DNA of 64,000 bases, taken from positions 1 through 64,000 of the forward strand of contig MKGP02000007.1 in NCBI GenBank assembly GCA_001913845.2, in the 5' to 3' direction. The stretch is from Limnothrix sp. CACIAM 69d (GTDB lineage: Bacteria > Cyanobacteriota > Cyanobacteriia > CACIAM-69d). The notes under the pieces were generated by a model, which ran no database searches, was not told the DNA's origin, and saw only the letters and a program-made list of their open reading frames with translations. This document shows positions 15,928-24,517 of this stretch, in pieces. How positions within the stretch are numbered: position 1 is the stretch's first letter; the number at the start of each line of letters is the position of its first letter. A program made the translations under genes and the position numbers.

Positions 15928-18900
15928 CTAAACATGGCCCAACTGGAGCCAAGCGGCGGCGATCGCCGTTTGCCCCAACGCCAAGCCCCCGTCGTTTACG
16001 GGCACCTGTTGTGGCAACAGCAGCGGATCGTGCAGATTGCTGGCCATCAGGGCGGCTTCCAAGCATTGCAACAACAGCCGATTTTGGAAGACTCCACCCC
16101 CACAGGCGATCGCCCCAAAGTGCAATCCCTGCTGCTTCAAGGTTTGGGCCGCTTGCACCAGGGCTTGGGCCAAGCCGCGATGGAACCGCAGGGCCATCAC
16201 CGCCTCGGGCAGCCCCAATGACCGATCCAAAATCAGGGCTTCCCAAAGGGGTTGGGGATGCAGCCACAGCAGCGATTCCGATCGCAGCTCGATCGGGTAA
16301 GCCTGTTGATCTTGATCCCAAGCTTGGCGGGCTAGGTTTTCGAGGGCGATCGCCGCTTGGCCTTCATAGCTCAAGCAATCGGGCGCACAGCCCAAAAAGG
16401 CCGCCACCGCATCAAACAGCCGTCCGCAGGATGAAGACCAAGGGCTGTTGAACCCCGTTTGGGCCATGCCCGTCAGCAGATTCAATGGCTTTTGGGCAAA
16501 CCAAGCCTCCGAGTCCACCCGATCGAGCAGGCCCGTGGCGTGGAACTGGGCGTATAGATTCCGCCAAGGCTCCTGAGCAGCGCGGTTGCCCCCCAGTAAC
16601 CGCGCCGGCCACAGGGCCCCGACTCGGTGATATTGCTCGTAGGTAGTCCACAGCAGCTCGCCGCCCCAAACCGTGCCATCGCTGCCCCAACCGAATCCAT
16701 CCAGGGCAATGCCCAACACGGGCGGGCGATCGAATCCCCATTGGTTATCGGCCAAGCAGGCGGCAATGTGGGCATGGTGGTGCTGAATGCGCAGCAATGG
16801 CACTTCCAAAGCCTTGGCCAAGGATTCACCCACCTTCACGGCTTGGCCATCCGGGTGCAAGTCCACGGCGATCGCACTGGGGCGGTGGTCAAACAAGTTG
16901 CGCAAGTCCGCAATCGCGGTGCTGTAGGCCTGGAGGCAGGCGGGTGAGTCCAAGTCTCCAAGGTGAGGCGAGAGGATCGCTTGTCCGTCCCGCGAGAGGC
17001 AAATGGTGTTTTTCAGATCGCTGCCCAGGGCCAAGATCGGCGGGCTGCTGGTGAGGCCCGGCGGCAGGTTAATGGAACTGGGAGCGTAGCCGCGCGATCG
17101 GCGAATCACCTGCACCGAAGTGGGCAACACCCGCACCACCGAGTCATCCACCCGATTGAGGATCGATCGGTTGTGGAGCAAAAAGGCATCGGCGATCGAC
17201 TGCAACTGAAGATGGGCTTCGTGGTTGTCAATGCATTGGGGATTGCCGGCCCGGTTGCCACTGGTCAGCACAATGGGCCGATCCACCGCACTCATCAGGA
17301 GATGATGCAGGGGAGAGTAGGGCAACATCACCCCCGCCTCCGTCATGTCAGGAGCCACCGACGGGGCCAAGTAATGGGGATCGTGGATGTTGAGCAGCAC
17401 GATCGGGGCAGCCCCCCCCAGCAGGAGTGATCGCTCGTGATCACTCACTGTGCAAAACTGCCGCACGGACTCCAAATTGCGGGCCATCACTGCCAAAGGC
17501 TTGTGGGGGCGATGTTTGCGGGCTCGCAGCCGTTGCACCACGGCCTCCTGGGTGGCATCGCAGGCTAAGTGGATGCCGCCTAAGCCTTTGATGGCCACGA
17601 TCGCCCCCTGGCGAATGGCTTCCGCCGCCTGGGCGATCGCCTGCTCATCCTTCACAATCGGCCGTTGCTGGCTGGGGCGCTCAAACCAAATGCGTGGTCC
17701 GCATTCCGGGCAGGCCGTGGGCTGGGCATGGAAGCGACGATCGCCCGGATTGTCGTAATCGCGCTGGCAGTCGGGACAGAGCTGAAACCCCACCATGCTG
17801 GTGCGCACCCGATCGTAGGGCAGGGAGCGAATCACCGTCAGCCGCGGCCCGCAATGGGTGCAGTTCACGAAGGGATAGTGATAATACCGGCTGTGGGGAT
17901 CGTGCAAATCCCGCAGACAGGCGGCACAGGTGGCCGTGTCCGGTGCAATTTGGGTGCGCACCGGGCCTGACTGGCTCTCCAAAATCCGAAAAGATAAGGG
18001 CGATCTCCCTAGGAGTTCCGCCGAGGACAAATCCAGGGCGTGGCTGCGATGGGAAACCGGCAAAGGGGCCGATCGAGACACGATCGGGGTTGGGGGTTGC
18101 AGCGGCGTATATAATGCGGGCCCCGGATCCGCATCGTCCACCACCACCGGCACAATCGGCCCCAGGGGAGTCGTGGGCGGCTCCGTCGGTTCCAAGGGCC
18201 GCAACCGATCGATGGCCGGCTCCAAGAGTTCCGCCAGTTCCTCCGCCAAGGAGTTGGACAGTTCTGGATCCAGGGGCTGATGTAAGTCTTGAGCGAAATC
18301 CTGATTGAGACCGTGATCCTCCCGATCGTGATCCACCCGATCGTGATTTATCAGATTGTGATCTAAATCTTGAGTGGAATCTTGATGCCAATCCTGGTCA
18401 AACCCCAACGATGGAGGATGATCTCGCCAATCTTGATCGTTGGGTTCTGCCCGATCGCCCGATCGCCGATCTGAGATGCCAGGACGGACATCAGGACGGA
18501 TGCCAGAACGCGGCCCCCAATCGCCCGATGGTTCGCTGGGAGCAGCCGTGGGTGAGCTATCAAACAACTGATCCAAGCGCGATCGAGACAGGGAATCGCT
18601 GGCGGGGGCTGTGACTCCGTTGCCATCAACGGCCGAGCGGGGATCATCCCGATCGCCTAAATCCGTCTGATCCACACCGGAATGCCCATCCAACTCCGTC
18701 CGCACCGGATCGACCTGATCCAACTGCCTAGCGCTCTCGAATCCCGCGCCATGCTCAGGGTCGATCGGGGACGGCCGCTCACCTTCGGGGCCCCTGTCTA
18801 ACCAGCGCGATCGTCCATGGTTACCAGCTTCCCCTTGCCCCACGCTTGATCCTTCCCGGGGATCCATCGCCATCACTTCTCCGTAGGTTTTCCCAGCCTG

Positions 18901-19656
18901 CCGCTCGATCGGGCCGTCATCGGCAACCGCCACGGCACTCCATGGGGCCGGCTGCGCGGCTTCCTCCGTCACCGCTGACCCCTCCGCCAGTGACTCCGCC
19001 ACTGGATCATCGGCATAGCTGGAGCGATGTTCTGGTCGCAAATGCAAAGGGCAGCGCGGGCCCTGGAGTTGGTTCTCGGTTGATTGCCCTTGGGAACTGT
19101 GGGTGCGGGTGGCCTGGCGATTGCGCTGAATTTGCATCGCCGTTTGTTGCCCCAGGGCGATCGACTGTTCATCCCAAGTGAGGTCGTCGGATCCAGACTC
19201 AAAGGTCGCTGTGAACCTGGATGGCCCTGTGGGCAAGTTTGTTAGCCGTTCTGTCGTGGATTTGGTTGCTGATTCTGCGGGTAATTGCTCAGGGGCCGCC
19301 AGCTCGCCCAATGCGCCAGATTCCAATGGAGAAACAGCAGGCAGGTTGCCACTCGGCAATGGCAGTCCTGGCTCCATCAATTCCGACAGGGCGATCGGGG
19401 TTCGGATCAGCGTATCAATGCGGGAAAGGGGCGGTTTTTCCTGATAAAGCCGTTGTAAAAAAACATCAATTTGATCCGGATATCCTGCAATCCGAATCAC
19501 CACGCCAACTCCATCATTCGCCACCGATCCCATCAGTCCACATTCGATCGCTAATCGATAAACCGTGGGACGAAAGCCGACTCCTTGGACAACGCCAACG
19601 ACCCGAATTTCTTCGGCTCTCATCGTCAACGATTGCTCGTCTTGAGTGCTGGCCAT
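15928..19656 (-). CDS. hypF: Carbamoyltransferase HypF with a ~460-residue low-complexity insertion
   Basis: HypF turns carbamoyl phosphate and ATP into carbamoyl-AMP and passes the carbamoyl group to HypE. At 1242 residues this is about 60% longer than usual (roughly 750-800). All standard parts are present: acylphosphatase domain (VQGVGFRPTVYRLA, residues 22-35); two zinc fingers (CAAC/CTHC and CPDC/CPEC, about 577-660); YrdC domain (KGLGGIHLACDA); and the Kae1/HypF C-terminus (HHHAHIAACLAD, LALDGFG-like GIALDGFGWGSDGT, CGGGVFQNRLL). Between acylphosphatase domain and first zinc finger, about residues 92-554, lies a Pro/Asp/Gln/Ser-rich insertion with no recognisable fold. One part of it is very Asp/His/Gln-rich. 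The start has GGGAG eight bases upstream; the frame extends 11 codons higher. First gene of hypFCDEAB. Confidence 0.93.
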   Translation of the reverse strand: MASTQDEQSLTMRAEEIRVVGVVQGVGFRPTVYRLAIECGLMGSVANDGVGVVIRIAGYPDQIDVFLQRLYQEKPPLSRIDTLIRTPIALSELMEPGLPLPSGNLPAVSPLESGALGELAAPEQLPAESATKSTTERLTNLPTGPSRFTATFESGSDDLTWDEQSIALGQQTAMQIQRNRQATRTHSSQGQSTENQLQGPRCPLHLRPEHRSSYADDPVAESLAEGSAVTEEAAQPAPWSAVAVADDGPIERQAGKTYGEVMAMDPREGSSVGQGEAGNHGRSRWLDRGPEGERPSPIDPEHGAGFESARQLDQVDPVRTELDGHSGVDQTDLGDRDDPRSAVDGNGVTAPASDSLSRSRLDQLFDSSPTAAPSEPSGDWGPRSGIRPDVRPGISDRRSGDRAEPNDQDWRDHPPSLGFDQDWHQDSTQDLDHNLINHDRVDHDREDHGLNQDFAQDLHQPLDPELSNSLAEELAELLEPAIDRLRPLEPTEPPTTPLGPIVPVVVDDADPGPALYTPLQPPTPIVSRSAPLPVSHRSHALDLSSAELLGRSPLSFRILESQSGPVRTQIAPDTATCAACLRDLHDPHSRYYHYPFVNCTHCGPRLTVIRSLPYDRVRTSMVGFQLCPDCQRDYDNPGDRRFHAQPTACPECGPRIWFERPSQQRPIVKDEQAIAQAAEAIRQGAIVAIKGLGGIHLACDATQEAVVQRLRARKHRPHKPLAVMARNLESVRQFCTVSDHERSLLLGGAAPIVLLNIHDPHYLAPSVAPDMTEAGVMLPYSPLHHLLMSAVDRPIVLTSGNRAGNPQCIDNHEAHLQLQSIADAFLLHNRSILNRVDDSVVRVLPTSVQVIRRSRGYAPSSINLPPGLTSSPPILALGSDLKNTICLSRDGQAILSPHLGDLDSPACLQAYSTAIADLRNLFDHRPSAIAVDLHPDGQAVKVGESLAKALEVPLLRIQHHHAHIAACLADNQWGFDRPPVLGIALDGFGWGSDGTVWGGELLWTTYEQYHRVGALWPARLLGGNRAAQEPWRNLYAQFHATGLLDRVDSEAWFAQKPLNLLTGMAQTGFNSPWSSSCGRLFDAVAAFLGCAPDCLSYEGQAAIALENLARQAWDQDQQAYPIELRSESLLWLHPQPLWEALILDRSLGLPEAVMALRFHRGLAQALVQAAQTLKQQGLHFGAIACGGGVFQNRLLLQCLEAALMASNLHDPLLLPQQVPVNDGGLALGQTAIAAAWLQLGHV

Positions 19657-20423
19657 GGCATATTCTCCCAAAGGAGCGGCATCAAACATACAGGTTTACT
19701 TAGGTTGGTTTCCTTAACAGGGACTAGGAACCTAGTGCAAAGGTTCAAAATTCCCTATGTCAGATGTAGCGCGTTTGCCATGAAAATAGAGGAATCTTTT
19801 TGTTTTTTTAGCTTTTACTATCAGCAATCTTTAGAAACCTCTGTGTTTTTTAAAGATCATCAACAATGGTTCTTGAATCCGGATTCGATCAAGGGTTCAA
19901 ATCCATACTCGAATTTCTCGGATCTTTAAGAAAGATTTAATATTTCGATTGTTTTTGAGAGGAGTCTTAGGTCTGATCTGGGTAGATTTTGGATATGTTT
20001 TCAGTATATTTCAGATCCTCTGTCTGTGTATTGTAAAGATTGCGTAATATTGTTGTAAAAATGATCGCAAAAATAACAGAAAAGTGTTTTGCAAATGGTT
20101 CAAAAAAACTTAAAGATGCTTTAGAGATAATTTTAAAAATATTTAGAAATGATCTAAAAAATTCACTTTTTGAGCCAACTTGAAGCGTAATGTTTTGAAG
20201 AATAAAGTGAAAGAAATCAGAAAACAGTCTGATCTGCTGCCTGCCAGGTTTTATGAGGAACTCAAAAAAGATTTGTACCTCGATCTGAACTTCGACTTAG
20301 AAACAAAATTCAAAAAAATTTGTACTGTTCTCTAGATTTGGATTGCGGCAATTACGTTCAGCTCTCAGGGGATGTCTGAAAGGCCTAAACGGCTACCTTG
20401 CGGATCTCACCAACTGATCCAGA

Positions 20424-20443
20424 CAAGGGGCTTAAGCCCCTTG
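20424..20443. repeat. Palindromic repeat family A, copy 3
   Basis: Perfect CAAGGGGCTTAAGCCCCTTG followed by TTCCGACGA, a variant of the TTACGACGA right flank seen at other copies. Confidence 0.9.
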
Positions 20444-20490
20444 TTCCGACGATGATGATTGCTTGATTTGTGCTGAAAACTATTCTTCAG

Positions 20491-20550
20491 ATATCCCTTC
20501 AAACATCCCTTCAAACATCCCTTCAAACATCCTTTCAAATACTCTTTCAA
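20491..20550. repeat. 12-bp tandem array, five units
   Basis: Units of ACATCCCTTCAA start at 20491, 20503, 20515, 20527 and 20539, the outer ones degenerate. The array lies 40 bases beyond the 3' end of the aldo-keto reductase gene. Confidence 0.9.
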
Positions 20551-20590
20551 ATATTGCCTGAAACCCTTCACGATACCGATACTCCGTTGC

Positions 20591-21718
20591 CTAATCCCAA
20601 AGGCGACGACCCCAACGGCCGCTGAGTCGATCGTGGGTGTCTTGTAACAGGTCGGGAATGTTTAATTGTTCGGGGCAACGGGGCAAGCAATCACCACATT
20701 CCGTGCAGCGATCGCCCCGTTGGCCTGGAAACCAATGCCCAGCATTTTCAAACATGCCGTAGCGGTAGCGGCCAAAGTCCACCATTTTGAAAGCCACCGC
20801 CAAATTACGCAGCCGCAACACCTCTGGAATTTGAATTTCCTCGGGACAGGGCAAGCAGGCATAGCATTGGGCACAACGATCGGTTTCGAGGGCCGCAATT
20901 TGGTGTCGATCGAGCCGATTAAAAATCGCCTGCTCTTCCGCGCTGAGGGGTTCGGTGCGCTCAATCCAGGGTTCGATCGCCCCCAACTCTTCCACCTTGG
21001 CGGGGCCAACGCTCAGGGTGGTGATCCCCGGTTGGGCCAGCAGCCAACGGTAACCGGCTCCCAAAGGCGACAGGGGCGCACAGAGTTGGCTCAAGGTGGG
21101 CGGCGGGGTGTAGAGCTGTCCCCCTTTGTCGGCGGGGGAAATGATGAAAATGCCCAAATCCCGATCGAGGGCCGCTTGAACAGCGGTGGCATTGCGTTGA
21201 AAAAAGTAATTGAAATGTAAATTGACAAACTCAAATTGATCGGTGGCAATGGTCTGCAAAATCAAAGCCAAGGACCCATGGGTGGAAAATCCCAAGTGGC
21301 GAATTCGACCATCAGCCAAGGCCCGATGCAATGCGGCCATGCCCGATTGTTGGTCTTGAATCCAATCTAAATGTTCTGGCAGATTTACCCCATGAATGGC
21401 TAAGCAATCTAAATAGGGTGTTTGTAGGCGCTCTAGGGATTCGGTCAGTTGCCGATCGATCTCTTCTGGGCTGCCGGTGGGTAATAGTTTGCTGGTGAGA
21501 ATGACTCGATCGCGCGGCACAATTCCTTGGGCGATCGCCTGGCCCACAAAAACTTCGCTGGCTCCATAACCCCGGGCGGTTTCAAAATGGTTAATTCCCA
21601 GCTCGATCGCCCGAGCGAACACTTCGGCCGCCTGCTCAGCAGAATCCAAACACCGCATTGTCCCCAAGGAAAAGACGGATAGTTGAAGATTAGTTTTGCC
21701 AAATCGTCGGTATTGCAT
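20591..21718 (-). CDS. Aldo-keto reductase with C-terminal ferredoxin-type 4Fe-4S domain
   Basis: The protein is about 375 residues. Residues 1-270 form an aldo/keto reductase barrel: MQYRRFGKTNLQLSVFSLGTM, then GINHFETARGYGASE with the Asp position replaced by Glu-Thr-Ala, LTSKLLPTG and LHGVNLPE-type AIHGVN. The last 90 residues carry two ferredoxin-like cysteine clusters, CAQCYACLPCPEEI and CTECGDCLPRCPEQL. The family is widespread in anaerobes and cyanobacteria and is annotated as an oxidoreductase of unknown substrate. A link from NADPH to iron-sulfur electron transfer is likely. The start was placed at MQYRRFG, seven codons inside the frame. Confidence 0.85.
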   Translation of the reverse strand: MQYRRFGKTNLQLSVFSLGTMRCLDSAEQAAEVFARAIELGINHFETARGYGASEVFVGQAIAQGIVPRDRVILTSKLLPTGSPEEIDRQLTESLERLQTPYLDCLAIHGVNLPEHLDWIQDQQSGMAALHRALADGRIRHLGFSTHGSLALILQTIATDQFEFVNLHFNYFFQRNATAVQAALDRDLGIFIISPADKGGQLYTPPPTLSQLCAPLSPLGAGYRWLLAQPGITTLSVGPAKVEELGAIEPWIERTEPLSAEEQAIFNRLDRHQIAALETDRCAQCYACLPCPEEIQIPEVLRLRNLAVAFKMVDFGRYRYGMFENAGHWFPGQRGDRCTECGDCLPRCPEQLNIPDLLQDTHDRLSGRWGRRLWD

Positions 21719-21814
21719 GAGCCAGCTTGCATGAGCCATAAAAATGGGCGGAATTGAATCCGCCCACCCCGTGTAATTTTTGGATGGGTCAGAGTTCCTA
21801 ACCCGATCGCCCGT

Positions 21815-22105
21815 TTAGCTGTTCAAGATCTTAGGCACTTTGAAGAAATCTTCATCGCGATCGGGCGCACATCCCAACAGACCTTCCCGATCGGTGTAGC
21901 GATCGAGTTGATCAGGACGCATCACATTATTCACATCGATCGCCCGGGTGGTGGGTTCCACATCGGTCACGTCCAACTCGCTCAACTGTTCCACATAGGT
22001 CAGGATGTTGTTGAGTTGAGCGGCGAATTTTTCTTCCTCTTCAGCGGTCAGTTGAATTCGCGCCAAATGGGCAACTTTGCGAACTTCGTCCAAACTGAGG
22101 CTCAT
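21815..22105 (-). CDS. gatC: Asp/Glu-tRNA amidotransferase subunit C (GatC)
   Basis: GatC stabilises the GatCAB amidotransferase that converts mischarged Glu-tRNAGln to Gln-tRNAGln (and Asp-tRNAAsn), needed in cyanobacteria, which lack GlnRS. The 96-residue protein has the full family pattern: LDEVRKVAHLARIQLTAEEEE, LNNILTYVEQLSELDVTDVEPT, then VMRPDQ and the C-terminal FFKVPKIL. gatA and gatB are not adjacent. It sits downstream of ycf3 on the same strand. Confidence 0.95.
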   Translation of the reverse strand: MSLSLDEVRKVAHLARIQLTAEEEEKFAAQLNNILTYVEQLSELDVTDVEPTTRAIDVNNVMRPDQLDRYTDREGLLGCAPDRDEDFFKVPKILNS

Positions 22106-22220
22106 AGCAGCTCTAATTGCGATGGTTTGCTTGTTGAAAGGTCAATTTCCAGGATCCCAACAGGTCGAGAAATTGAATCCTAAGTGGCAATCCTAGGCGA
22201 TCGCCCTAGGGCCTGTCGTC

Positions 22221-22256
22221 ACTGATCAGTATTGATCAGTTCAGTATTGATCAGTC
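22221..22256. repeat. Nested TGATCAGT direct and inverted repeats
   Basis: ACTGATCAGTATTGATCAGTTCAGTATTGATCAGT-type sequence (three TGATCAGT palindromes spaced 11-17 bases) in the gatC-ycf3 gap. The symmetric spacing could bind a dimeric regulator or be a repeat relic. Confidence 0.5.
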
Positions 22257-22314
22257 TAGATCTCAACCCGGAAATTGCTCCCCAATCGGTTGAAAAACGA
22301 TGGGAAAAATCGAC

Positions 22315-22836
22315 CTAGAAGAAGATATCCATGTTCGATCGACCGGTGGTTTTTAACCAGTTTTGGGCCTCGATGTAGTTGTTGGGTGCTAAGCGAATGG
22401 CCCGCTTCCAATATTCCGCCGCCTTATCGAACCAACGCTCGGCTGCTTCATCTTCGCCGCTGGCTTGGGCTTGCTCGCCGTTGTAGTGATAAATCACGGC
22501 AATGTTATTCAAGGCCTGGGGCATTCGCGGATTCTGATCAAGGGCTTGATGATAGTAATCAACGGCTTTTTCCCGTTCGCCATTGCTGGCAAAAATCAAA
22601 GCCATGTTATACAGGATGAAGCTGCGATCGTAGGGATCTTCTTCTAGGTTCAGGGCTTCTTCGTAGTTTTGCAAGGCTTCTGCATATTCACCTTCGCCTT
22701 GGGCAGACATGCCATCTCGGTAATAAACAAAAGCTTCTTTCGCTTTTTTGTTGGTGGGCAGCACTTTCAGAATCAAGTCCGCCATCACCGTAAAGGTTTT
22801 GTCAATAAAATTGTCGTTTTTTTGAGTTCGAGGCAT
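22315..22836 (-). CDS. ycf3: Photosystem I assembly protein Ycf3
   Basis: A 173-residue protein with three tetratricopeptide repeats at about residues 36-69, 72-105 and 120-153 (for example [66 protein letters not shown]). The N-terminus [28 protein letters not shown] is diagnostic of Ycf3. It is a peripheral thylakoid chaperone that helps bring together the PsaA/PsaB/PsaC core of photosystem I. It is divergent from the pentapeptide gene across 110 bases. It belongs with the PSI-related IsiA genes further along only functionally. Confidence 0.97.
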   Translation of the reverse strand: MPRTQKNDNFIDKTFTVMADLILKVLPTNKKAKEAFVYYRDGMSAQGEGEYAEALQNYEEALNLEEDPYDRSFILYNMALIFASNGEREKAVDYYHQALDQNPRMPQALNNIAVIYHYNGEQAQASGEDEAAERWFDKAAEYWKRAIRLAPNNYIEAQNWLKTTGRSNMDIFF

Positions 22837-22946
22837 GGGTCAAGCTGCTTTTGAAGCCAAAATAGGGAACGATTGCTGATGGAGTCTGCTCCATAGCTTA
22901 ACGCCATGGGTTGCCGCATTGCGCGGTAGGGGGATGATTCGTTGCC

Positions 22947-24194
22947 ATGGAGTTGTCGGAGTTTCAATTGGCGCTCGATCGGGGACGGCGCGACTTTCCT
23001 TGGGTGAGCCTGGAAGGGCAATGTTTGCGAAAGCTGTCGTTGGTGGGGCTGTCCCTGCGCCAAGCCAAGCTCGATCGGGCTGATTTGAGCGAAACGGATT
23101 GCAGCGGGGCCACGTTGCTGAAGGTGTCGGCCACGGAAAGCCAGTGGCGTGCGGCCCGGCTTGATCGAGTCAATGCCCAGAAGGCGAATTTTAGCCGAGC
23201 CAGCTTTGTCAATGCCCAATTGTCGGCAGCCCAACTGCAAGGGGCGGATTTGTCGGCGGCTGACTTTCGGCAGGCAAATTTGCGGGGGGCGAACTTAACC
23301 GGCGCAATTTTGACCGGGGCTTGTTTTGCGGCCGCGGACTTGACCGATGCGATCTTCGACTGGGACTCGGAACCGATCGCCCAAGGGGATTTCACCGCCG
23401 CCACCATGCCCGATGGACAACCCTTCAGCGCCGATTGGCAACCGGGCCCCGTTGATCCCTTGCCCAAGGTGCAACCGGCCACCGATCGGGCGATCGATTC
23501 AGTCCAGTCGAATCCTGTTGATCGGGCGGTGAGCGGGGCGATCGAGTCCACCGATGCACCAACGAACGCACCCCCGCCCGATCGGCCCCATCGCTATCTG
23601 ATGAGCAATCCCAGCTTTGCCGTTCCCAACGCGGGCCCGCCGCCGCCACCCCCCAGGCCCGGGAACCTTTGGGAAGCCGGCCAGCGCCTGCCATGGCCAC
23701 TGCTAACCCTCTGGCTTTTGGGTTATGCACTCTGGGGCAGCAGTCTAGCGGTTTTGGATCCGCCGCCCCAAAGTTGGTTGCTGCTGGCCCTCAGTTCCCT
23801 GGCGGGGATGGCCGGGTTGCAATGGGGTTTTTTGGCCTTAACCGGCGGGGCCATGGCGATCGTCCTGGCGGTTCCGCTGCCTCAGCAGGTGTTGAGCATT
23901 CTGCTGGGTGGGGCCACCGGGCTAACCGTTGGCCTGCTCACCAAATTTCTGATGCATATTTCCTGGGTTGGGGCCCTACGCAACGCCCTGTTGGCCTTGG
24001 CTTCCGCTGTCACGGTCATTAATTTGACATTGGGGTTTGTGTGGCTGGGGATGCTGGGAGCTTTGGCCTTCACCTTTTCCGCCATGCCCCTTTGGACAAT
24101 TATGGTTGAACAAAATTTGTCCCCAACCCAACGCCTGTTGGTGATGGCGGGGGTGTCCACCTTAGGCGTGGCGATCGGGCGCTGGGTTGCCTAG
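22947..24194 (+). CDS. Pentapeptide-repeat protein with C-terminal membrane domain
   Basis: A 415-residue protein in three parts. Residues 1-135 form pentapeptide repeats of the A(D/N)LxX type (LDRADLSETDCSGATLL, LQGADLSAADFRQANLRGANLTGAIL), which fold as a right-handed quadrilateral beta helix. Residues 140-240 are a Pro/Asp-rich linker. Residues 250-415 have four or five hydrophobic helices (LLTLWLLGYALWG, LLLALSSLAGMAGL, AIVLAVPLP, LLALASAVTVINLTL). Pentapeptide proteins are numerous in cyanobacteria and mostly of unknown role. Here the beta helix would be anchored to a membrane. The start ATG follows GGGGGATGATTCGTTGCC. Confidence 0.85.
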   Translation: MELSEFQLALDRGRRDFPWVSLEGQCLRKLSLVGLSLRQAKLDRADLSETDCSGATLLKVSATESQWRAARLDRVNAQKANFSRASFVNAQLSAAQLQGADLSAADFRQANLRGANLTGAILTGACFAAADLTDAIFDWDSEPIAQGDFTAATMPDGQPFSADWQPGPVDPLPKVQPATDRAIDSVQSNPVDRAVSGAIESTDAPTNAPPPDRPHRYLMSNPSFAVPNAGPPPPPPRPGNLWEAGQRLPWPLLTLWLLGYALWGSSLAVLDPPPQSWLLLALSSLAGMAGLQWGFLALTGGAMAIVLAVPLPQQVLSILLGGATGLTVGLLTKFLMHISWVGALRNALLALASAVTVINLTLGFVWLGMLGALAFTFSAMPLWTIMVEQNLSPTQRLLVMAGVSTLGVAIGRWVA

Positions 24195-24271
24195 GGGCGA
24201 CTCTCTAGCTGCAATCGCCTAGTTTGCTCGCCTAGTTTGCTCGCCTAGTGCAGTTCCCTGGCCACGATCGC

Positions 24272-24517
24272 CTAGTGCAGTTGTTCCCAGGTGCGAGCCA
24301 CCACATCACTCAGCCAGCGCCGGGACTCGCCATCCAGCAAGTTATCATCCGCCAGCACTTCCGCCGTCAGATCTTCCAAGGATTGACCCTTGGCCCGGGC
24401 CGCCGCGATCGCCACGGTAATGGCATCCGCGATCGAATCGATCAACCCTTCACCGGAGGGAACTAACTCCGCCCGTCGGGGGCGCGGCTGGCCATAAGTT
24501 GGATTAAACGCATTCAC
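24272..24517 (-). CDS. Small conserved-looking protein, unknown function
   Basis: An 81-residue soluble protein beginning at GTG (MNAFNPTYGQPRPRRAELVPSGEGLIDSIADAITVAIAAARAKGQS in parts). It ends with LADDNLLDGESRRWLSDVVARTWEQLH. GGAG lies eight bases before the GTG; the frame is open 55 codons further up, but that part looks non-coding. The acidic, helical composition and low-complexity-free sequence suggest a real gene. I recall similar unnamed proteins in cyanobacteria but cannot assign a function. It converges with the pentapeptide gene, whose 3' flank holds CGCCTAGTTTGCTC repeats. Confidence 0.55.
   Translation of the reverse strand: MNAFNPTYGQPRPRRAELVPSGEGLIDSIADAITVAIAAARAKGQSLEDLTAEVLADDNLLDGESRRWLSDVVARTWEQLH

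Larger units (their letters stand above)
19657..20590. other. AT-rich gene-free region upstream of hypF
   Basis: About 930 bases without a supportable gene. From 19740 to 20340 the sequence is strikingly AT-rich and lacks HIP1 sites, unlike everything around it. It probably contains the hyp operon promoter near its left end. The right part holds palindromic repeat copy 3 and a 12-bp tandem array. A 114-codon frame at 19585-19929 overlaps hypF antisense and is not convincing. Confidence 0.65.

Noticed and set aside
19893-19904. GGGTTCAAATCC, resembling a tRNA T-loop
   Set aside because: The flanking bases do not form a 5-bp T-stem and no acceptor, D or anticodon arm could be found around it.
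19585-19929. 114-codon frame at the start of the AT-rich island
   Set aside because: It overlaps the 5' end of hypF on the other strand and continues into AT-rich DNA with Phe/Ser-rich, motif-free sequence.
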